From Oscillospiraceae bacterium (GTDB lineage Bacteria > Bacillota > Clostridia > Oscillospirales > CAG-272), in contig SVRE01000006.1 of assembly GCA_015065005.1 (NCBI GenBank), positions 1 through 57,930 of the forward strand: a stretch of DNA of 57,930 bases, in the 5' to 3' direction. Positions 1 through 9,017 of this stretch are shown in pieces. The position numbers were made by a program, and so were the translations under genes. The notes under the pieces were generated by a model. The model saw only the letters and a list, made by a program, of their open reading frames with translations, was not told the origin of the DNA and searched no databases. Position 1 is the first letter of the stretch, and each line of letters starts with the position of its first letter.

Positions 1-27
1 TTTTAGTATTTGTCCTTTTTTAGCCAT
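1..27 (-). CDS. 5' end of a probable IS3-type transposase (OrfA), partial
   Basis: Nine codons are visible, reading MAKKGQILK, starting at ATG 27-25 behind a perfect AGGAGG at 37-42. Many IS3-family OrfA proteins (helix-turn-helix DNA-binding subunit) begin with a short basic stretch of this kind. The gene is cut by the window edge, so this is a guess supported mainly by the upstream terminal-repeat-like sequence. Confidence 0.45.
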
Positions 28-112
28 AACTGAAAACCTCCTATGGTTTCATTATACCATAAGAGGTTTGTGGTTTTTTATTTTTTGTGCACTAAATGGG
101 GTTCACTTCACA
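1..112 (-). mobile_element. Left end of a probable IS3-family insertion sequence (runs off the window)
   Basis: Read on the minus strand, the segment from 112 begins with TGTGAAGTGAACCCC, which resembles the TG-starting, CCCC-containing inverted repeats of IS3-family elements. It continues into an A/T-rich leader, a TATAAT-like -10 (51-56), an AGGAGG ribosome binding site (37-42) and a start codon at 27. The rest of the element lies outside the window, so neither the other terminal repeat nor a target duplication can be checked. The family assignment rests on resemblance of the end and of the first residues of the protein. Confidence 0.5.
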
Positions 113-171
113 TCTGTCCTTGTTTTTGTTTTTTGAAAAAAATTTCCCTTTGTCTTATTTTTATTTTTTTC

Positions 172-200
172 TTGACATAATTATTATAAAGTGCTATACT
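172..200 (+). promoter_or_regulatory. Sigma-A-type promoter for the ACT/PFL gene pair
   Basis: TTGACA at 172-177 and TATACT at 195-200 are separated by 17 bases. They lie 30 bases upstream of the start at 231, which has its own AAAGGAGA ribosome binding site at 216-223. This is probably the promoter for 231-1870 and possibly for the met genes behind it. Confidence 0.8.
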
Positions 201-230
201 TTATTAAATTAAGGCAAAGGAGATTTAAAA

Positions 231-500
231 ATGAAGGCTGTTGTAACTGTGATAGGTAAGGACTCTGTTGGTATTATTGCTGAGGTTAGTGCTGAATGCG
301 CTAAGCATAACGCAAATATTGTTGATATCACGCAAAGTGTTCTTAAGGACTATTTTGCAATGATTATGCTCGTTGAAATTGATAATATGAAAACAGAATT
401 TTCTGCTTTCCAAAGGGAGTTGTCTGTCCTTGGTGAAAGAAAGGGATTGGACGTTCGCGCTATGCACGAGGATATTTTTAACTCCATGCACAGAATTTAA
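231..500 (+). CDS. ACT domain-containing protein (UPF0237 family)
   Basis: An 89-residue protein made up of essentially one ACT domain. It opens with a beta strand ([11 protein letters not shown]) and has the GI[15 protein letters not shown] helix typical of UPF0237/GcvR-like single-ACT proteins. ACT domains bind small ligands, mostly amino acids, and regulate a partner. The start at 231 follows AAAGGAGA. The gene lies 11 bases before the PFL-family gene, and this pairing is conserved in many Firmicutes and other bacteria. The ACT protein is therefore probably the regulatory partner of the next gene. The ligand cannot be told from the sequence. Confidence 0.85.
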   Translation: MKAVVTVIGKDSVGIIAEVSAECAKHNANIVDITQSVLKDYFAMIMLVEIDNMKTEFSAFQRELSVLGERKGLDVRAMHEDIFNSMHRI

Positions 501-511
501 GAGGTGGCGCT

Positions 512-1870
512 ATGCTTAATATAAATGACATACTTGAAACCGTAAATATGATTAAGCAGGAAAACCTTGATATACGTACCATTACAATGGGTATATCATT
601 GTTTGACTGCATCAGTGACGACCAAAAGAAGCTGGAGACAAGGGTTTACGACAAAATCACAAAAAGCGCCGAAAATCTTGTAAAAACCGCTATTGATCTT
701 GAAAACACCTATGGTATTCCGATTATTAATAAGCGAGTATCTGTTACTCCCATGGCGCTTGTTGGTGCTAACTGTAATGTAGAGGGCTTTGTGCGCTTGG
801 CGGCAGTTTTGGAAAAGGCAGCAAACGAGCTTGGCATTAACTTTATCGGCGGCTTTGGCGCATTGGTGCAAAAGGGAATGACAAAGGGTGCGCACAATCT
901 TATTGAATCTATTCCTGAGGCGCTTGCCACTACAAGCAAGGTTTGCTCCAGCATTAACGTTGCCTCCACCAAGGCGGGCATCAATATGGATGCTGTGAAG
1001 AGAATGGGCGAGATAATGAAGGAAACTGCATATCTTACACGCGATAATGATTCTATCGGCTGTGCAAAGCTTGTTGTTTTCTCTAACATTCCTGAGGATA
1101 ACCCATTTATGGCAGGTGCTATGCACGGTATGGGTGAGCCTGAAACAGTAATTAACGTTGGTGTTTCCGGTCCGGGCGTTGTTGCATCTGCTATTAAGCG
1201 TGAAGGAACTTGCGATTTTTCACATCTTGCAGACGTAATTAAGAAAACTGCATTTAAAATTACACGTGTTGGTCAGCTTATTGCTTACGAAGCATCAAAA
1301 AGACTTAATACTCCATACGGTATTATCGACTTATCCTTGGCGCCAACCCCGGCAGTTGGTGACTCTGTTGCTCATATTCTTGAAAATATGGGTCTTGAAA
1401 AATGTGGATGCCACGGTACAACTGCTGCCCTTGCAATGCTTAATGATGCGGTTAAAAAGGGTGGAGTTATGGCATCATCCCACGTTGGCGGCTTAAGCGG
1501 TGCGTTTATCCCTGTTTCTGAGGATGCGGGTATGATTGACGCGGCTGAATGTGGCGCCTTGTCCATTGAAAAGCTTGAGGCTATGACTGCTGTTTGCTCT
1601 GTAGGACTTGATATGATTGCTGTCCCCGGTGATACAAGCGCTTCAACCTTGAGCGGAATTATTGCTGATGAAATTGCTATCGGTGTAATCAATAACAAAA
1701 CAACCGCAGTAAGGCTTATTCCTGTTTACGGTAAGGGAGTTGGAGAGAGCGTTGAGTTTGGTGGACTTTTGGGTCACGCACCTATTATGAAGCTGAGCGA
1801 CTACTCCTCGGAGGATTTTATTGCTCGCGGTGGACGTATTCCCGCACCTATTCATAGCTTGAGAAACTAA
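512..1870 (+). CDS. PFL family protein (DUF711 / UPF0210)
   Basis: A 452-residue protein of the DUF711/UPF0210 family, full length for the group. It carries the conserved stretches around [20 protein letters not shown] and [17 protein letters not shown]. The family is structurally related to pyruvate formate-lyase-type barrels, but I see no C-terminal glycyl-radical motif and no reaction is established. It starts behind GAGGTGG, 11 bases after the ACT gene, with which it surely forms an operon. The met genes follow in the same direction after 28 bases, so it may be co-transcribed with them. Family assignment is secure; function is unknown. Confidence 0.85.
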   Translation: MLNINDILETVNMIKQENLDIRTITMGISLFDCISDDQKKLETRVYDKITKSAENLVKTAIDLENTYGIPIINKRVSVTPMALVGANCNVEGFVRLAAVLEKAANELGINFIGGFGALVQKGMTKGAHNLIESIPEALATTSKVCSSINVASTKAGINMDAVKRMGEIMKETAYLTRDNDSIGCAKLVVFSNIPEDNPFMAGAMHGMGEPETVINVGVSGPGVVASAIKREGTCDFSHLADVIKKTAFKITRVGQLIAYEASKRLNTPYGIIDLSLAPTPAVGDSVAHILENMGLEKCGCHGTTAALAMLNDAVKKGGVMASSHVGGLSGAFIPVSEDAGMIDAAECGALSIEKLEAMTAVCSVGLDMIAVPGDTSASTLSGIIADEIAIGVINNKTTAVRLIPVYGKGVGESVEFGGLLGHAPIMKLSDYSSEDFIARGGRIPAPIHSLRN

Positions 1871-1898
1871 TTTAATCGTAAAAAAACGAGGTAGTAAT

Positions 1899-3167
1899 AT
1901 GAAAAACTTAGATACAATTTGCGTACAGGGTGGCTATACCCCGAAAAGCGGTGACCCAAGGGTTGTGCCAATCGTACAAAGCACAACATACGCATATGAA
2001 AAGGCAAGTGAGCTTGCGGATTTGTTTGATTTGAAGGCGGACGGATATTTTTATACCCGTTTGGCTAACCCAACAGTTGATGCATTTGAAAAAAAGCTTT
2101 GTATGCTTGACGGTGGCTCTTGCGCAGTGGCAACTGCCTCCGGTATGAGTGCAACACTGCTTGCAATTCTGAACATTTGCGGAGCGGGAGACAATATTGT
2201 TTCCTCACGTGCAATTTATGGCGGAAGCTATAATCTGTTTTCCGTAACTCTTCCAAAATACGGCATAGAGTGTCGCTTTTTCGACCCTGATGCATCAAAA
2301 GAAGAGATAGAAAAGCTTGTTGATGATAAGACAAAGGTTATTTTTGCAGAAACAATAGCTAACCCGACAATTGTAGTTACCGATTTTGAAAAGCTTGCAG
2401 ACATCGCAAAGAAAAACAAGGTAATCTTTATGGTTGATAACACCCTTGTTACTCCTGTTTTGTGCCGCCCCCTTGATTTTGGCGCAAACGTGGTTGTGTA
2501 TTCCTCCTCAAAGTATCTTGACGGACACGCAGTTGCTCTTGGCGGCTGCATTGTTGACGGCGGTAACTTTGATTTTAATGCTACAAACAGATATGAGGAG
2601 TTTTTAAAGCCTGACGAAAGCTATCACGGTCTTGTTTACGCAACCTTGGGCGCAACCGCCTTCGGTGTTAAGTGCAGGGTACAAATGATGCGTGACCTTG
2701 GCGCTATGATGAGCCCACAAAATGCATTTTTGACTAATTTGGGTATGGAAACTCTGGCGCTCAGAATGGAAAGACACTCTGAAAATGCAAAGAAGGTAGC
2801 TGAATACCTATCCTGCCATCCAAAGGTAGAATGGGTTAAGCACCCATCTCTTGAAAGTGACCCATACCACGCACTTGCAATGAAATATATGCCTAAAGGA
2901 CAGGGCGGTATGATGAGCTTCGGCGTAAAGGGCGGAAGCGAAAAGGCGGCGGAGTTTATGGAAAAGCTGAAAATGATTTCCATAGTTACCCACGTTGCCG
3001 ATGCAAGAAGCTGTGTTTTACATCCTGCATCAACTACACACAGACAGCTCTCATCAGCTGACCTTGAGGCTATCGGTATTGCAGACAACTTAATCCGCTT
3101 GTCTGTAGGTATTGAAAATCCACAGGATATTATTGATGATATTGAAGGCGCGCTTGCGAGCATTTGA
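1899..3167 (+). CDS. metY: O-acetylhomoserine sulfhydrylase (aminocarboxypropyltransferase)
   Basis: A 422-residue PLP enzyme of the Cys/Met metabolism family, the usual length for MetY/Met17. It joins O-acetylhomoserine with sulfide to make homocysteine in the cytosol. Visible landmarks are SGMSAT near residues 81-86, D180 in VDNTL (pyridine-nitrogen contact) and the Schiff-base lysine K205 in SSSKYLDGH. The long form with the C-terminal SVGIENPQDI motif fits sulfhydrylases and related gamma-family enzymes. metA lies 61 bases downstream, and its acyl specificity (see that entry) agrees with an acetylated substrate. No SAM riboswitch or T-box fits in the short upstream gap. Confidence 0.9.
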   Translation: MKNLDTICVQGGYTPKSGDPRVVPIVQSTTYAYEKASELADLFDLKADGYFYTRLANPTVDAFEKKLCMLDGGSCAVATASGMSATLLAILNICGAGDNIVSSRAIYGGSYNLFSVTLPKYGIECRFFDPDASKEEIEKLVDDKTKVIFAETIANPTIVVTDFEKLADIAKKNKVIFMVDNTLVTPVLCRPLDFGANVVVYSSSKYLDGHAVALGGCIVDGGNFDFNATNRYEEFLKPDESYHGLVYATLGATAFGVKCRVQMMRDLGAMMSPQNAFLTNLGMETLALRMERHSENAKKVAEYLSCHPKVEWVKHPSLESDPYHALAMKYMPKGQGGMMSFGVKGGSEKAAEFMEKLKMISIVTHVADARSCVLHPASTTHRQLSSADLEAIGIADNLIRLSVGIENPQDIIDDIEGALASI

Positions 3168-3228
3168 TGGCATAATTCAGCCAAAAAGTGCGACCAAGTG
3201 TCGATAAAATGTAAATTAGGAGGCTAAA

Positions 3229-4149
3229 ATGCCAATTATAATTCCACAGGATATTCCTGCCTTTGCAACCCTTGAAAAAGAGAATATTTTCGTTATGGAA
3301 AGTGAAAGGGCTATGACACAGGATATACGTCCTATTGAAATTGCAATTCTCAATTTAATGCCCACTAAGATAGAAACAGAAACCCAATTAATAAGGCTTC
3401 TTTCCAATTCCCCCTTGCAAATAAAGGTTACCTTGATAGGAACTGAGAGCTATGTGGGCACCCATACACCCCTTGGACATTTGCAGAGATTTTATAAAAC
3501 CTTTACCGAGGTTAAGGACAGGCACTTTGACGGTATGATTATCACAGGTGCGCCTGTTGAAATGATGGAGTTTGAAGAGGTTAAGTATTGGAAGGAATTA
3601 ACCGAAATATTTGAGTTTGCTAACACCAACGTGCAGAGCACAATATTTATTTGCTGGGGTGCACAGGCTGCACTGCATTATTATTACGGCTTAGATAAGC
3701 AGATTTTGAGCAAAAAGCTCTTTGGTGTGTTCAAGCATAAGAAGTTTGTTAAATTTGACCCGATTTTAAAGGGCACAGACCAGGAATTTTATATTCCCCA
3801 TTCAAGGCATACCACGGTTATGACTGAGGATATTATGGGGGTTGAGGACTTGCTTATCCTTGCAGGCTCGGATGAGGTTGGTGCATCAGTTGTCCGTTCA
3901 AATGACGGCAGACGTATCTTTTTAATGGGTCATATGGAGTACGACAAGGATACATTGGCAAAGGAATATTTCCGCGACCTTGACAAGGGCTTACCTATTG
4001 ATGAGCCTGAAAACTATTTTAAGGATGCGGAAAAAACCAAGGTTGTGCCAAATTGGTTTTCTACAGCAAATTTAATTTATTCCAACTGGCTGAACTATTA
4101 TGTTTATCAGGTTACACCCTATAACATCAAGGGCATTGGAAGCAAATAA
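3229..4149 (+). CDS. metA: Homoserine O-acetyltransferase, MetA type
   Basis: A 306-residue protein matching the MetA family (class I glutamine amidotransferase-like fold) over its full length. Catalytic residues are in register with characterised MetA: nucleophile C142 (FICWGAQ), H235 and E237 (MGHMEYD). Residue 111, which in published work sets the acyl donor, is glutamate (GAPVE), the acetyl-CoA-type residue, where succinyl-CoA enzymes have glycine. The product would be O-acetyl-L-homoserine, the substrate of the metY product just upstream. It starts behind TAGGAGG. A strong terminator follows at 4156. Confidence 0.92.
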   Translation: MPIIIPQDIPAFATLEKENIFVMESERAMTQDIRPIEIAILNLMPTKIETETQLIRLLSNSPLQIKVTLIGTESYVGTHTPLGHLQRFYKTFTEVKDRHFDGMIITGAPVEMMEFEEVKYWKELTEIFEFANTNVQSTIFICWGAQAALHYYYGLDKQILSKKLFGVFKHKKFVKFDPILKGTDQEFYIPHSRHTTVMTEDIMGVEDLLILAGSDEVGASVVRSNDGRRIFLMGHMEYDKDTLAKEYFRDLDKGLPIDEPENYFKDAEKTKVVPNWFSTANLIYSNWLNYYVYQVTPYNIKGIGSK

Positions 4150-4155
4150 AAAACA

Positions 4156-4196
4156 GCACCCTGTGAAATTACAAACACAGGGTGCCATTTTTTATT
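4156..4196 (+). terminator. Intrinsic terminator after metA
   Basis: The stem GCACCCTGTG (4156-4165) pairs with CACAGGGTGC (4176-4185) over a 10-base loop and is followed by a T-rich run. It ends the met operon. The convergent AraC gene stops at 4231. Confidence 0.9.
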
Positions 4197-4230
4197 TAAA
4201 AACACACGATAGTCGAGGGGTTAGATCGGA

Positions 4231-5082
4231 TTATCCTTTACGATATTCGGTTGGCGATTTATTAGTGTGTTTTTTAAAAACCTTGGTGAAGAAATTAAAA
4301 TCATTATAGCCACACATAGCACTTATCTCTCTTATTGGCAGCTTGCTTGACTCTAAAAGCTCCTTAGCGGAGTGCATACGAAGCGCAAGAATATACTGGG
4401 TTGGGGACATTCCCATTTGCCTTTTGAAATGTAGATTGTATGTAGTCATGCTTACATTTTCCATCCTTGCAAGATCAGTTATTTTAATCGGCTTGGAATA
4501 AAATTCATTTATATACCTTATTGATTTTGAAAAAAGCGTTTTTTCGCTTTGCTCCGGTGAAATTGAGCGTGCTATTTCAACAAGTATTCTATCAAGAAGG
4601 GATGAAAGGTCATAATCTCTGAACTTATCATTTTTGGCAAAGCCATCAAAAAGCTTTTGGAAGCGATTTGAAATCCTGTTTTCACCATTTGCCATGTTAA
4701 TTGCTGGAAACAGGCTAATGCCGTAACGGTTTAGTATGTTTGGTACGTCACTACCTGTAAAATGCACCCAAAAATAGCTGATTGGGGAGTGATCGTTTTT
4801 ATGCTTGTATCCCTTATTGGGCGGAAAAACTATTATACTTCCTTCCTTTACAATAATAGATTCATCTCCGTTATATACCTCTACTTCACCCGAAACTAAA
4901 TATATAAGGTAATAATCAAGTCTGCCGGTTGGGTTACAGTCATGGTGCTTAAGTAATTGATTATATGCCCCTGCGCAGTTAACCATCAATGGCAAATCGT
5001 TACATTGACGGCTACCAAGACCCACCCAAGGCAACCGTGGACCATTCACAACATCATTTACATAATACCAAACATTATTCAT
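4231..5082 (-). CDS. AraC-family transcriptional regulator with N-terminal cupin domain
   Basis: A 283-residue regulator. Residues about 35-115 look like an AraC-type sugar-binding cupin (LVSGEVEVYNGD, GSIIVFPPN). Residues about 185-283 hold the paired helix-turn-helix region (ITDLARMENVSMTTYNLHFK and ISAMCGYNDFNFFTKVFKK), ending in the typical SPTEYR motif. I chose the ATG at 5082 because GGAGGG lies five bases upstream; an in-frame start at 5154 has no such site and would overlap the promoter. The gene diverges from the secreted leucine-rich-repeat gene at 5199 and could regulate it, an inference from position only. The effector is unknown. Confidence 0.85.
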   Translation of the reverse strand: MNNVWYYVNDVVNGPRLPWVGLGSRQCNDLPLMVNCAGAYNQLLKHHDCNPTGRLDYYLIYLVSGEVEVYNGDESIIVKEGSIIVFPPNKGYKHKNDHSPISYFWVHFTGSDVPNILNRYGISLFPAINMANGENRISNRFQKLFDGFAKNDKFRDYDLSSLLDRILVEIARSISPEQSEKTLFSKSIRYINEFYSKPIKITDLARMENVSMTTYNLHFKRQMGMSPTQYILALRMHSAKELLESSKLPIREISAMCGYNDFNFFTKVFKKHTNKSPTEYRKG

Positions 5083-5125
5083 AAGCCCTCCGTCAAAAAA
5101 TACTATTTTTCGGTTAATATATACC

Positions 5126-5173
5126 TTGCATATTCCTTTAATATATTGTATCATAAAAATGACGTAAAGTCAA
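5126..5173. promoter_or_regulatory. Overlapping divergent promoters between the AraC regulator and the LRR gene
   Basis: On the minus strand, TTGACT (5173-5168) and TACAAT (5150-5145) are 17 bases apart and point to the AraC gene. On the plus strand, TTGCAT (5126-5131) and TATCAT (5149-5154) are also 17 bases apart and point to the LRR gene. The two -10 regions nearly coincide, so one polymerase, or one regulator bound there, would affect both genes. Confidence 0.6.
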
Positions 5174-5198
5174 ATAATTTAGTTTTAAGGAGAAAACA

Positions 5199-7457
5199 AT
5201 GAAAAAGAGAGTTTTACTTTTCGTGGCACTTCTTTCATTACTTGCTTGCATTTTTGCAATTGGCATAAGCGCAGAAACACCAAGCAATTACATTGAATTT
5301 GGTGCAAGATTTTCCGGTAGTGATGAGTACATAACCATCTATACCGCAAATGCAGAAAGTGTTAGCAACCCAAGAATCGATTTTGCAAATCAAAAGTTTT
5401 ATTCCGACGTTGACTTTACCCAAGAGGTTGATATGTCAACCGCTACGGGAATTGACTTTTCCGTTTGCAAAACCTACGTAAGTGGAGTACAGGGCAAGGC
5501 GCCTACTAGAATGGTAAAGCCAAGAAGTCCCTTTGTAAATTGTACAGAGGTTAAGTGGTTTACACAGGAAGGGGCAATGGATTATACTGTTCCAAGCTCT
5601 ATGTTTAACGGCTGGACTAACTTAAAGTCCTTTGATTTTGGAAACCTAAAGAAAATTGGCGATAATTCCTTCGAGGGCTGTGGCTTTGAAGAGCTTGTAC
5701 TTCCATCAACTATAACACACCTTTATAGTAGAAGCTTTGCAATGAACTTGAGCTTGAAAACCCTTAAGTTCGAGGGACCTACTGAATTAGCTGGTAATGC
5801 TTACGCATTTTTCAGATGCTCAGCTCTTGAAAGCGTTGATCTTGGTAACGTGCCTTATATAGGTAAGGGTACATTTAAAGAATGTACAGCACTTACAAGT
5901 ATTGTAATTCCTTCCTCAGTTACCGAGATTAGGGATGAAGCATTCCAAAACTGTACCGCGTTGAATAGCGTTACCTATGCGGGCACACCACAAGTAAAAA
6001 CTATTGGTGGTGGAGCATTCCAAAAGGTTCCTGCAACAAATCTTACACTTCCAAGCTCACTTGAAAAAATTACAGGTCAAAAAGCATTTGCTGAAAGTGG
6101 TATTCAAACGGTAGTTATTCCTGCCGGTTGTACAGGCTTAAGTACGTATACATTCAACAAAAGTAATGTAACAAGCGTTAGCTTTGAAGAGGGCTTTACA
6201 GGACCATTTTCCTTTGAAACAGGCGTATTCCAAGGCTGTTCCCTACTTACAAGTGTTGAGCTTCCGGAGGGAATTACCGTAATTGGACAGGACTGCTTTA
6301 ATGGTGCTCCAATTGTAACCTTTGTACTACCCGACTCTGTAACGGAAATCAAAAATAGTGCCTTTGCAAATTGCAAAAAGCTAACAACCTTTACAATAAA
6401 TCCAACCTCAAATCTTACCACACTCGGTAGCCAAGTTTTCAAGGATGGTATATCACTCACATCCTTCTATTTCCCAAATAGCTTGACTTCAATTGGTAGC
6501 AGTCTGTTTATATATAATAATGGTTCATTGAAAGAGCTTATTAACTTTGAAAATTGTGGTGTAACCTCTATTCCTGAGGGAGTATTCTCTCAATGCTCCG
6601 GCTTGAAGGAGGTTAAATTCCCTTACGGTGTTACTGAGATTAACGGTAAGGACCTTTTGAAGTGGGCTAATCTTGATTCAATCACTTTACCACAAACACT
6701 AACGACTATTACCAATTCTATAACCTGTAATTCAGTAACCAAGATAATCTTTGCAGCTCCTGAGGGAACACCTCTTCCTGCAAATGCACCTGACACAACA
6801 GTAGAGTACGCAAACTATTGCGAAACCTATTTTGCAAACGTTCACCTGGATGACACCAATCCGTGCGTAATCAACTGCACACGCTGTGGCGCAGTGAACT
6901 TGCCTAAGGAAAATCCTGTTCATAACGAAATTATCACAATTTCATATGTAACCTTTGATGCAACAGGAACAAAAACAACAAAATGCTCCAATGAGGGATG
7001 CTTGCTTGATAAAACAGAAGATGCACCATCACTCTTTATTTGCATCGGCTACTCAGCTCCTGAAAAGGGTGTTGGCGGAATTGCACTTGGCTTCATAGTA
7101 AATGATAAGGCTATTACAGAATATGAGGCTGCAACAGGCAAAACTATAAACTACGGCGTTTTCGCGGTATCAAAGAATAAGCTTGAGGATAAAGATATCT
7201 TTGGTGAAGACGGAAAAGCTGCTGACGGTGTTATCAATGCTGAAATTAAAAGAGTACTCTTTACACTGTTTGAGATTAAAGTATCAGGCATCAAGGATGA
7301 GCAAAAGGATGTACAGCTTGCTCTCGGTGCATATGTTGCAACAACATACAATGGAGCTACCGAGTATTCATACTTGCAGGTAGGCACACCGAAAACAGGT
7401 GAAAAGTATTGCTTTGTTTCTTATAAAGATGTTACAGCTAATTTGAAGGCAAATTAA
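5199..7457 (+). CDS. Secreted BspA-type leucine-rich-repeat surface protein
   Basis: A 752-residue protein with a clear signal peptide (KKR, then a hydrophobic core to about residue 25, cleavage near ISAE). Residues about 90-530 are BspA/LRR_5-type repeats of about 23 residues with the pattern xxLxxIxxxAFxxCxxLxxVxLP (for example TEIRDEAFQNCTALNSVTY). About 60 residues with four scattered cysteines follow, and then a C-terminal domain of about 160 residues (from ICIGYSAPE) that I do not recognise. No LPXTG motif, transmembrane anchor or dockerin is visible, so it may be released or wall-associated by other means. BspA-type proteins usually serve in adhesion. AAGGAG precedes the start, and a 57-residue gene follows 27 bases later. 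Confidence 0.85.
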   Translation: MKKRVLLFVALLSLLACIFAIGISAETPSNYIEFGARFSGSDEYITIYTANAESVSNPRIDFANQKFYSDVDFTQEVDMSTATGIDFSVCKTYVSGVQGKAPTRMVKPRSPFVNCTEVKWFTQEGAMDYTVPSSMFNGWTNLKSFDFGNLKKIGDNSFEGCGFEELVLPSTITHLYSRSFAMNLSLKTLKFEGPTELAGNAYAFFRCSALESVDLGNVPYIGKGTFKECTALTSIVIPSSVTEIRDEAFQNCTALNSVTYAGTPQVKTIGGGAFQKVPATNLTLPSSLEKITGQKAFAESGIQTVVIPAGCTGLSTYTFNKSNVTSVSFEEGFTGPFSFETGVFQGCSLLTSVELPEGITVIGQDCFNGAPIVTFVLPDSVTEIKNSAFANCKKLTTFTINPTSNLTTLGSQVFKDGISLTSFYFPNSLTSIGSSLFIYNNGSLKELINFENCGVTSIPEGVFSQCSGLKEVKFPYGVTEINGKDLLKWANLDSITLPQTLTTITNSITCNSVTKIIFAAPEGTPLPANAPDTTVEYANYCETYFANVHLDDTNPCVINCTRCGAVNLPKENPVHNEIITISYVTFDATGTKTTKCSNEGCLLDKTEDAPSLFICIGYSAPEKGVGGIALGFIVNDKAITEYEAATGKTINYGVFAVSKNKLEDKDIFGEDGKAADGVINAEIKRVLFTLFEIKVSGIKDEQKDVQLALGAYVATTYNGATEYSYLQVGTPKTGEKYCFVSYKDVTANLKAN

Positions 7458-7484
7458 AAATTCTTGGCAAGGAGGAAATGTATA

Positions 7485-7658
7485 ATGAAGTACACAAGAC
7501 CAATTTATAATAATGAAATGATTGAAACAAGCGATATCATTTGTGAGTCTCCATTTGATATCGTTCATACCGAAAAGGTAATCGGTAAGGACGAAAACGG
7601 TAATGACATCAAGGCTCCAACAACACAGATTGTTGTTGATATCGGCAATTTGCTTTAA
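7485..7658 (+). CDS. Small hypothetical protein (57 aa) paired with the LRR gene
   Basis: I do not recognise this protein. It begins MKYTRPIYNNEMIETSDII and ends in a valine-rich stretch (QIVVDIGNLL). It is acidic and has no signal peptide or membrane segment. The ATG at 7485 is chosen because AAGGAGG sits about ten bases upstream; an earlier in-frame start at 7464 has no site. It lies 27 bases after the LRR gene and before the shared terminator, so the two are probably co-transcribed. Short proteins opening with a Y-x-x-P motif and a DII-x-S patch are familiar in Clostridia, but their role is unknown to me. A peptide precursor is possible but unsupported. Confidence 0.7.
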   Translation: MKYTRPIYNNEMIETSDIICESPFDIVHTEKVIGKDENGNDIKAPTTQIVVDIGNLL

Positions 7659-7664
7659 TAGATT

Positions 7665-7696
7665 AAAAGCACCAAGGTTTTTTCCTTGGTGCTTTT
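7665..7696. terminator. Bidirectional terminator between convergent genes
   Basis: AAAAGCACCAAGG (7665-7677) pairs perfectly with CCTTGGTGCTTTT (7684-7696) over a six-T loop. A/T tails on both sides serve the plus-strand LRR unit and the minus-strand lipoprotein gene ending at 7707. Confidence 0.92.
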
Positions 7697-7706
7697 GTTT
7701 TAAATT

Positions 7707-8960
7707 TTATTCCTCTGAGCCGTGCAGATAATCGTAATCCAAGTAGTTTGCCGGAATTTTAGTAAGTGTGTAGTCTTCCTTCAGCTCATTTGATACTATA
7801 AGGGTGTATGGGCAGGATTGCTCAAAATTCTGAAGTGTTTTGAAAAGAAGATTTTGCGCGCATTCCGCAATAAAGGTTTTTTCAAAGAAGTCCTTGTTTT
7901 CATCCTTTTTCCAAGCCTCGTCATCTATGGGGAGACGCTTAATAAACGCAGTGCCGTACTCAAAATAGTCACCCTTGTTTATTGTTTCTTTGCCGTCACC
8001 TGTGGAGATAGAGCCGTTACCGTCAAAATATCTTTTCGCCTTGGTAGGGCTGACATCCCCCTCCTTGGTAAGCATCGCTTGTGAAACGGTGTTAACCGTC
8101 ATCATTTGTGCAGGCGTAGGCTTTGGCATATAGTATCCGCCGGGATATAAGGAGTCATCATTGATTTGGGGATGTGCCCAAAGCTCCTCATAGGTAACCG
8201 TTGACATATCATCCTTTTCCAAAATGGCGGGCAAAACCTTGTAATCGTATTCAAGATTATTTCTTATAAGAAGCTCAATTATCTCATTTTCCAAATCGAG
8301 CATTGTCTTTCGCTGACCCTCGGTTAGGTTGGAAAAGGAGCCGTCACTGTTCTTTTGATACAGTGTATTTACAACAAGCACCTGGAAATGCAGGTAGTTT
8401 TCCTGGTAAAAGTCTTCCTTGTTTTCGTCTGTTACATTGCTGTAATTGTTGCCGAAAATATGAGAAATAACCATACTTTCCTTAGCTTGCTTTTCGTATA
8501 TATCATAAAGCGTGTCGTTGGAAAAGCCATATACCTTTGCAAACTCGTTAAATGTACCTACAGAACCGTCACCGTAATATAAAATAACAGATGTGGCAGA
8601 GCGCTTGATTGATTTTTCCTGCTCCTCACTCAACTCAAGCCCGTATTCATCAAAAAGAGCAAGAGAGAAGAGAAGGGTATATACACTTTGCTCAAACTCC
8701 TCACGGTATGCCTTTTCTATATATTCTCCATAGGTCATTGATGAGGTTGAGTCAACGGGGTAGCCAAGATAGCTTTCATCCAAGCCAAGCTCATCTAAAA
8801 TAGTCCTTTTGTAAGAGCATAGAAGGTATGCATACTCCTCCTCGTTAATGGAGTAAGGACCCAGCTCATAAACATCATCGTTACCGCAAGCGGTTAATGC
8901 TGGCATACACAAAATCAGGCACAAAATAGCGCACATTATGCGTAAAATTGTTTTTGTCAC
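7707..8960 (-). CDS. Lipoprotein, probable PrsA/SurA-like foldase
   Basis: A protein of about 417 residues with a lipoprotein signal (hydrophobic core, lipobox LTAC). The body is rich in helices and acidic residues, like the chaperone part of SurA/PrsA proteins. A parvulin core is not obvious, so the enzymatic activity is uncertain. I place the start at GTG 8960 because AGGAGA lies seven bases upstream; an ATG eight codons earlier lacks a site. It follows mfd after 57 bases, and in many Clostridia mfd is followed by a SurA/PrsA-type gene, which supports the call. It would act outside the membrane on exported proteins. Confidence 0.6.
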   Translation of the reverse strand: MTKTILRIMCAILCLILCMPALTACGNDDVYELGPYSINEEEYAYLLCSYKRTILDELGLDESYLGYPVDSTSSMTYGEYIEKAYREEFEQSVYTLLFSLALFDEYGLELSEEQEKSIKRSATSVILYYGDGSVGTFNEFAKVYGFSNDTLYDIYEKQAKESMVISHIFGNNYSNVTDENKEDFYQENYLHFQVLVVNTLYQKNSDGSFSNLTEGQRKTMLDLENEIIELLIRNNLEYDYKVLPAILEKDDMSTVTYEELWAHPQINDDSLYPGGYYMPKPTPAQMMTVNTVSQAMLTKEGDVSPTKAKRYFDGNGSISTGDGKETINKGDYFEYGTAFIKRLPIDDEAWKKDENKDFFEKTFIAECAQNLLFKTLQNFEQSCPYTLIVSNELKEDYTLTKIPANYLDYDYLHGSEE

Positions 8961-9017
8961 GTTTTTTCTCCTGTATAATTGCATTTTTTATATTGTAGCA
9001 TATTTTATTTCTCAAGT

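Noticed and set aside
1870-1899. A SAM riboswitch or T-box before the methionine genes
   Set aside because: Only 28 bases separate the PFL gene and metY, too short for either, and the leader at 28-230 has no such conserved core.
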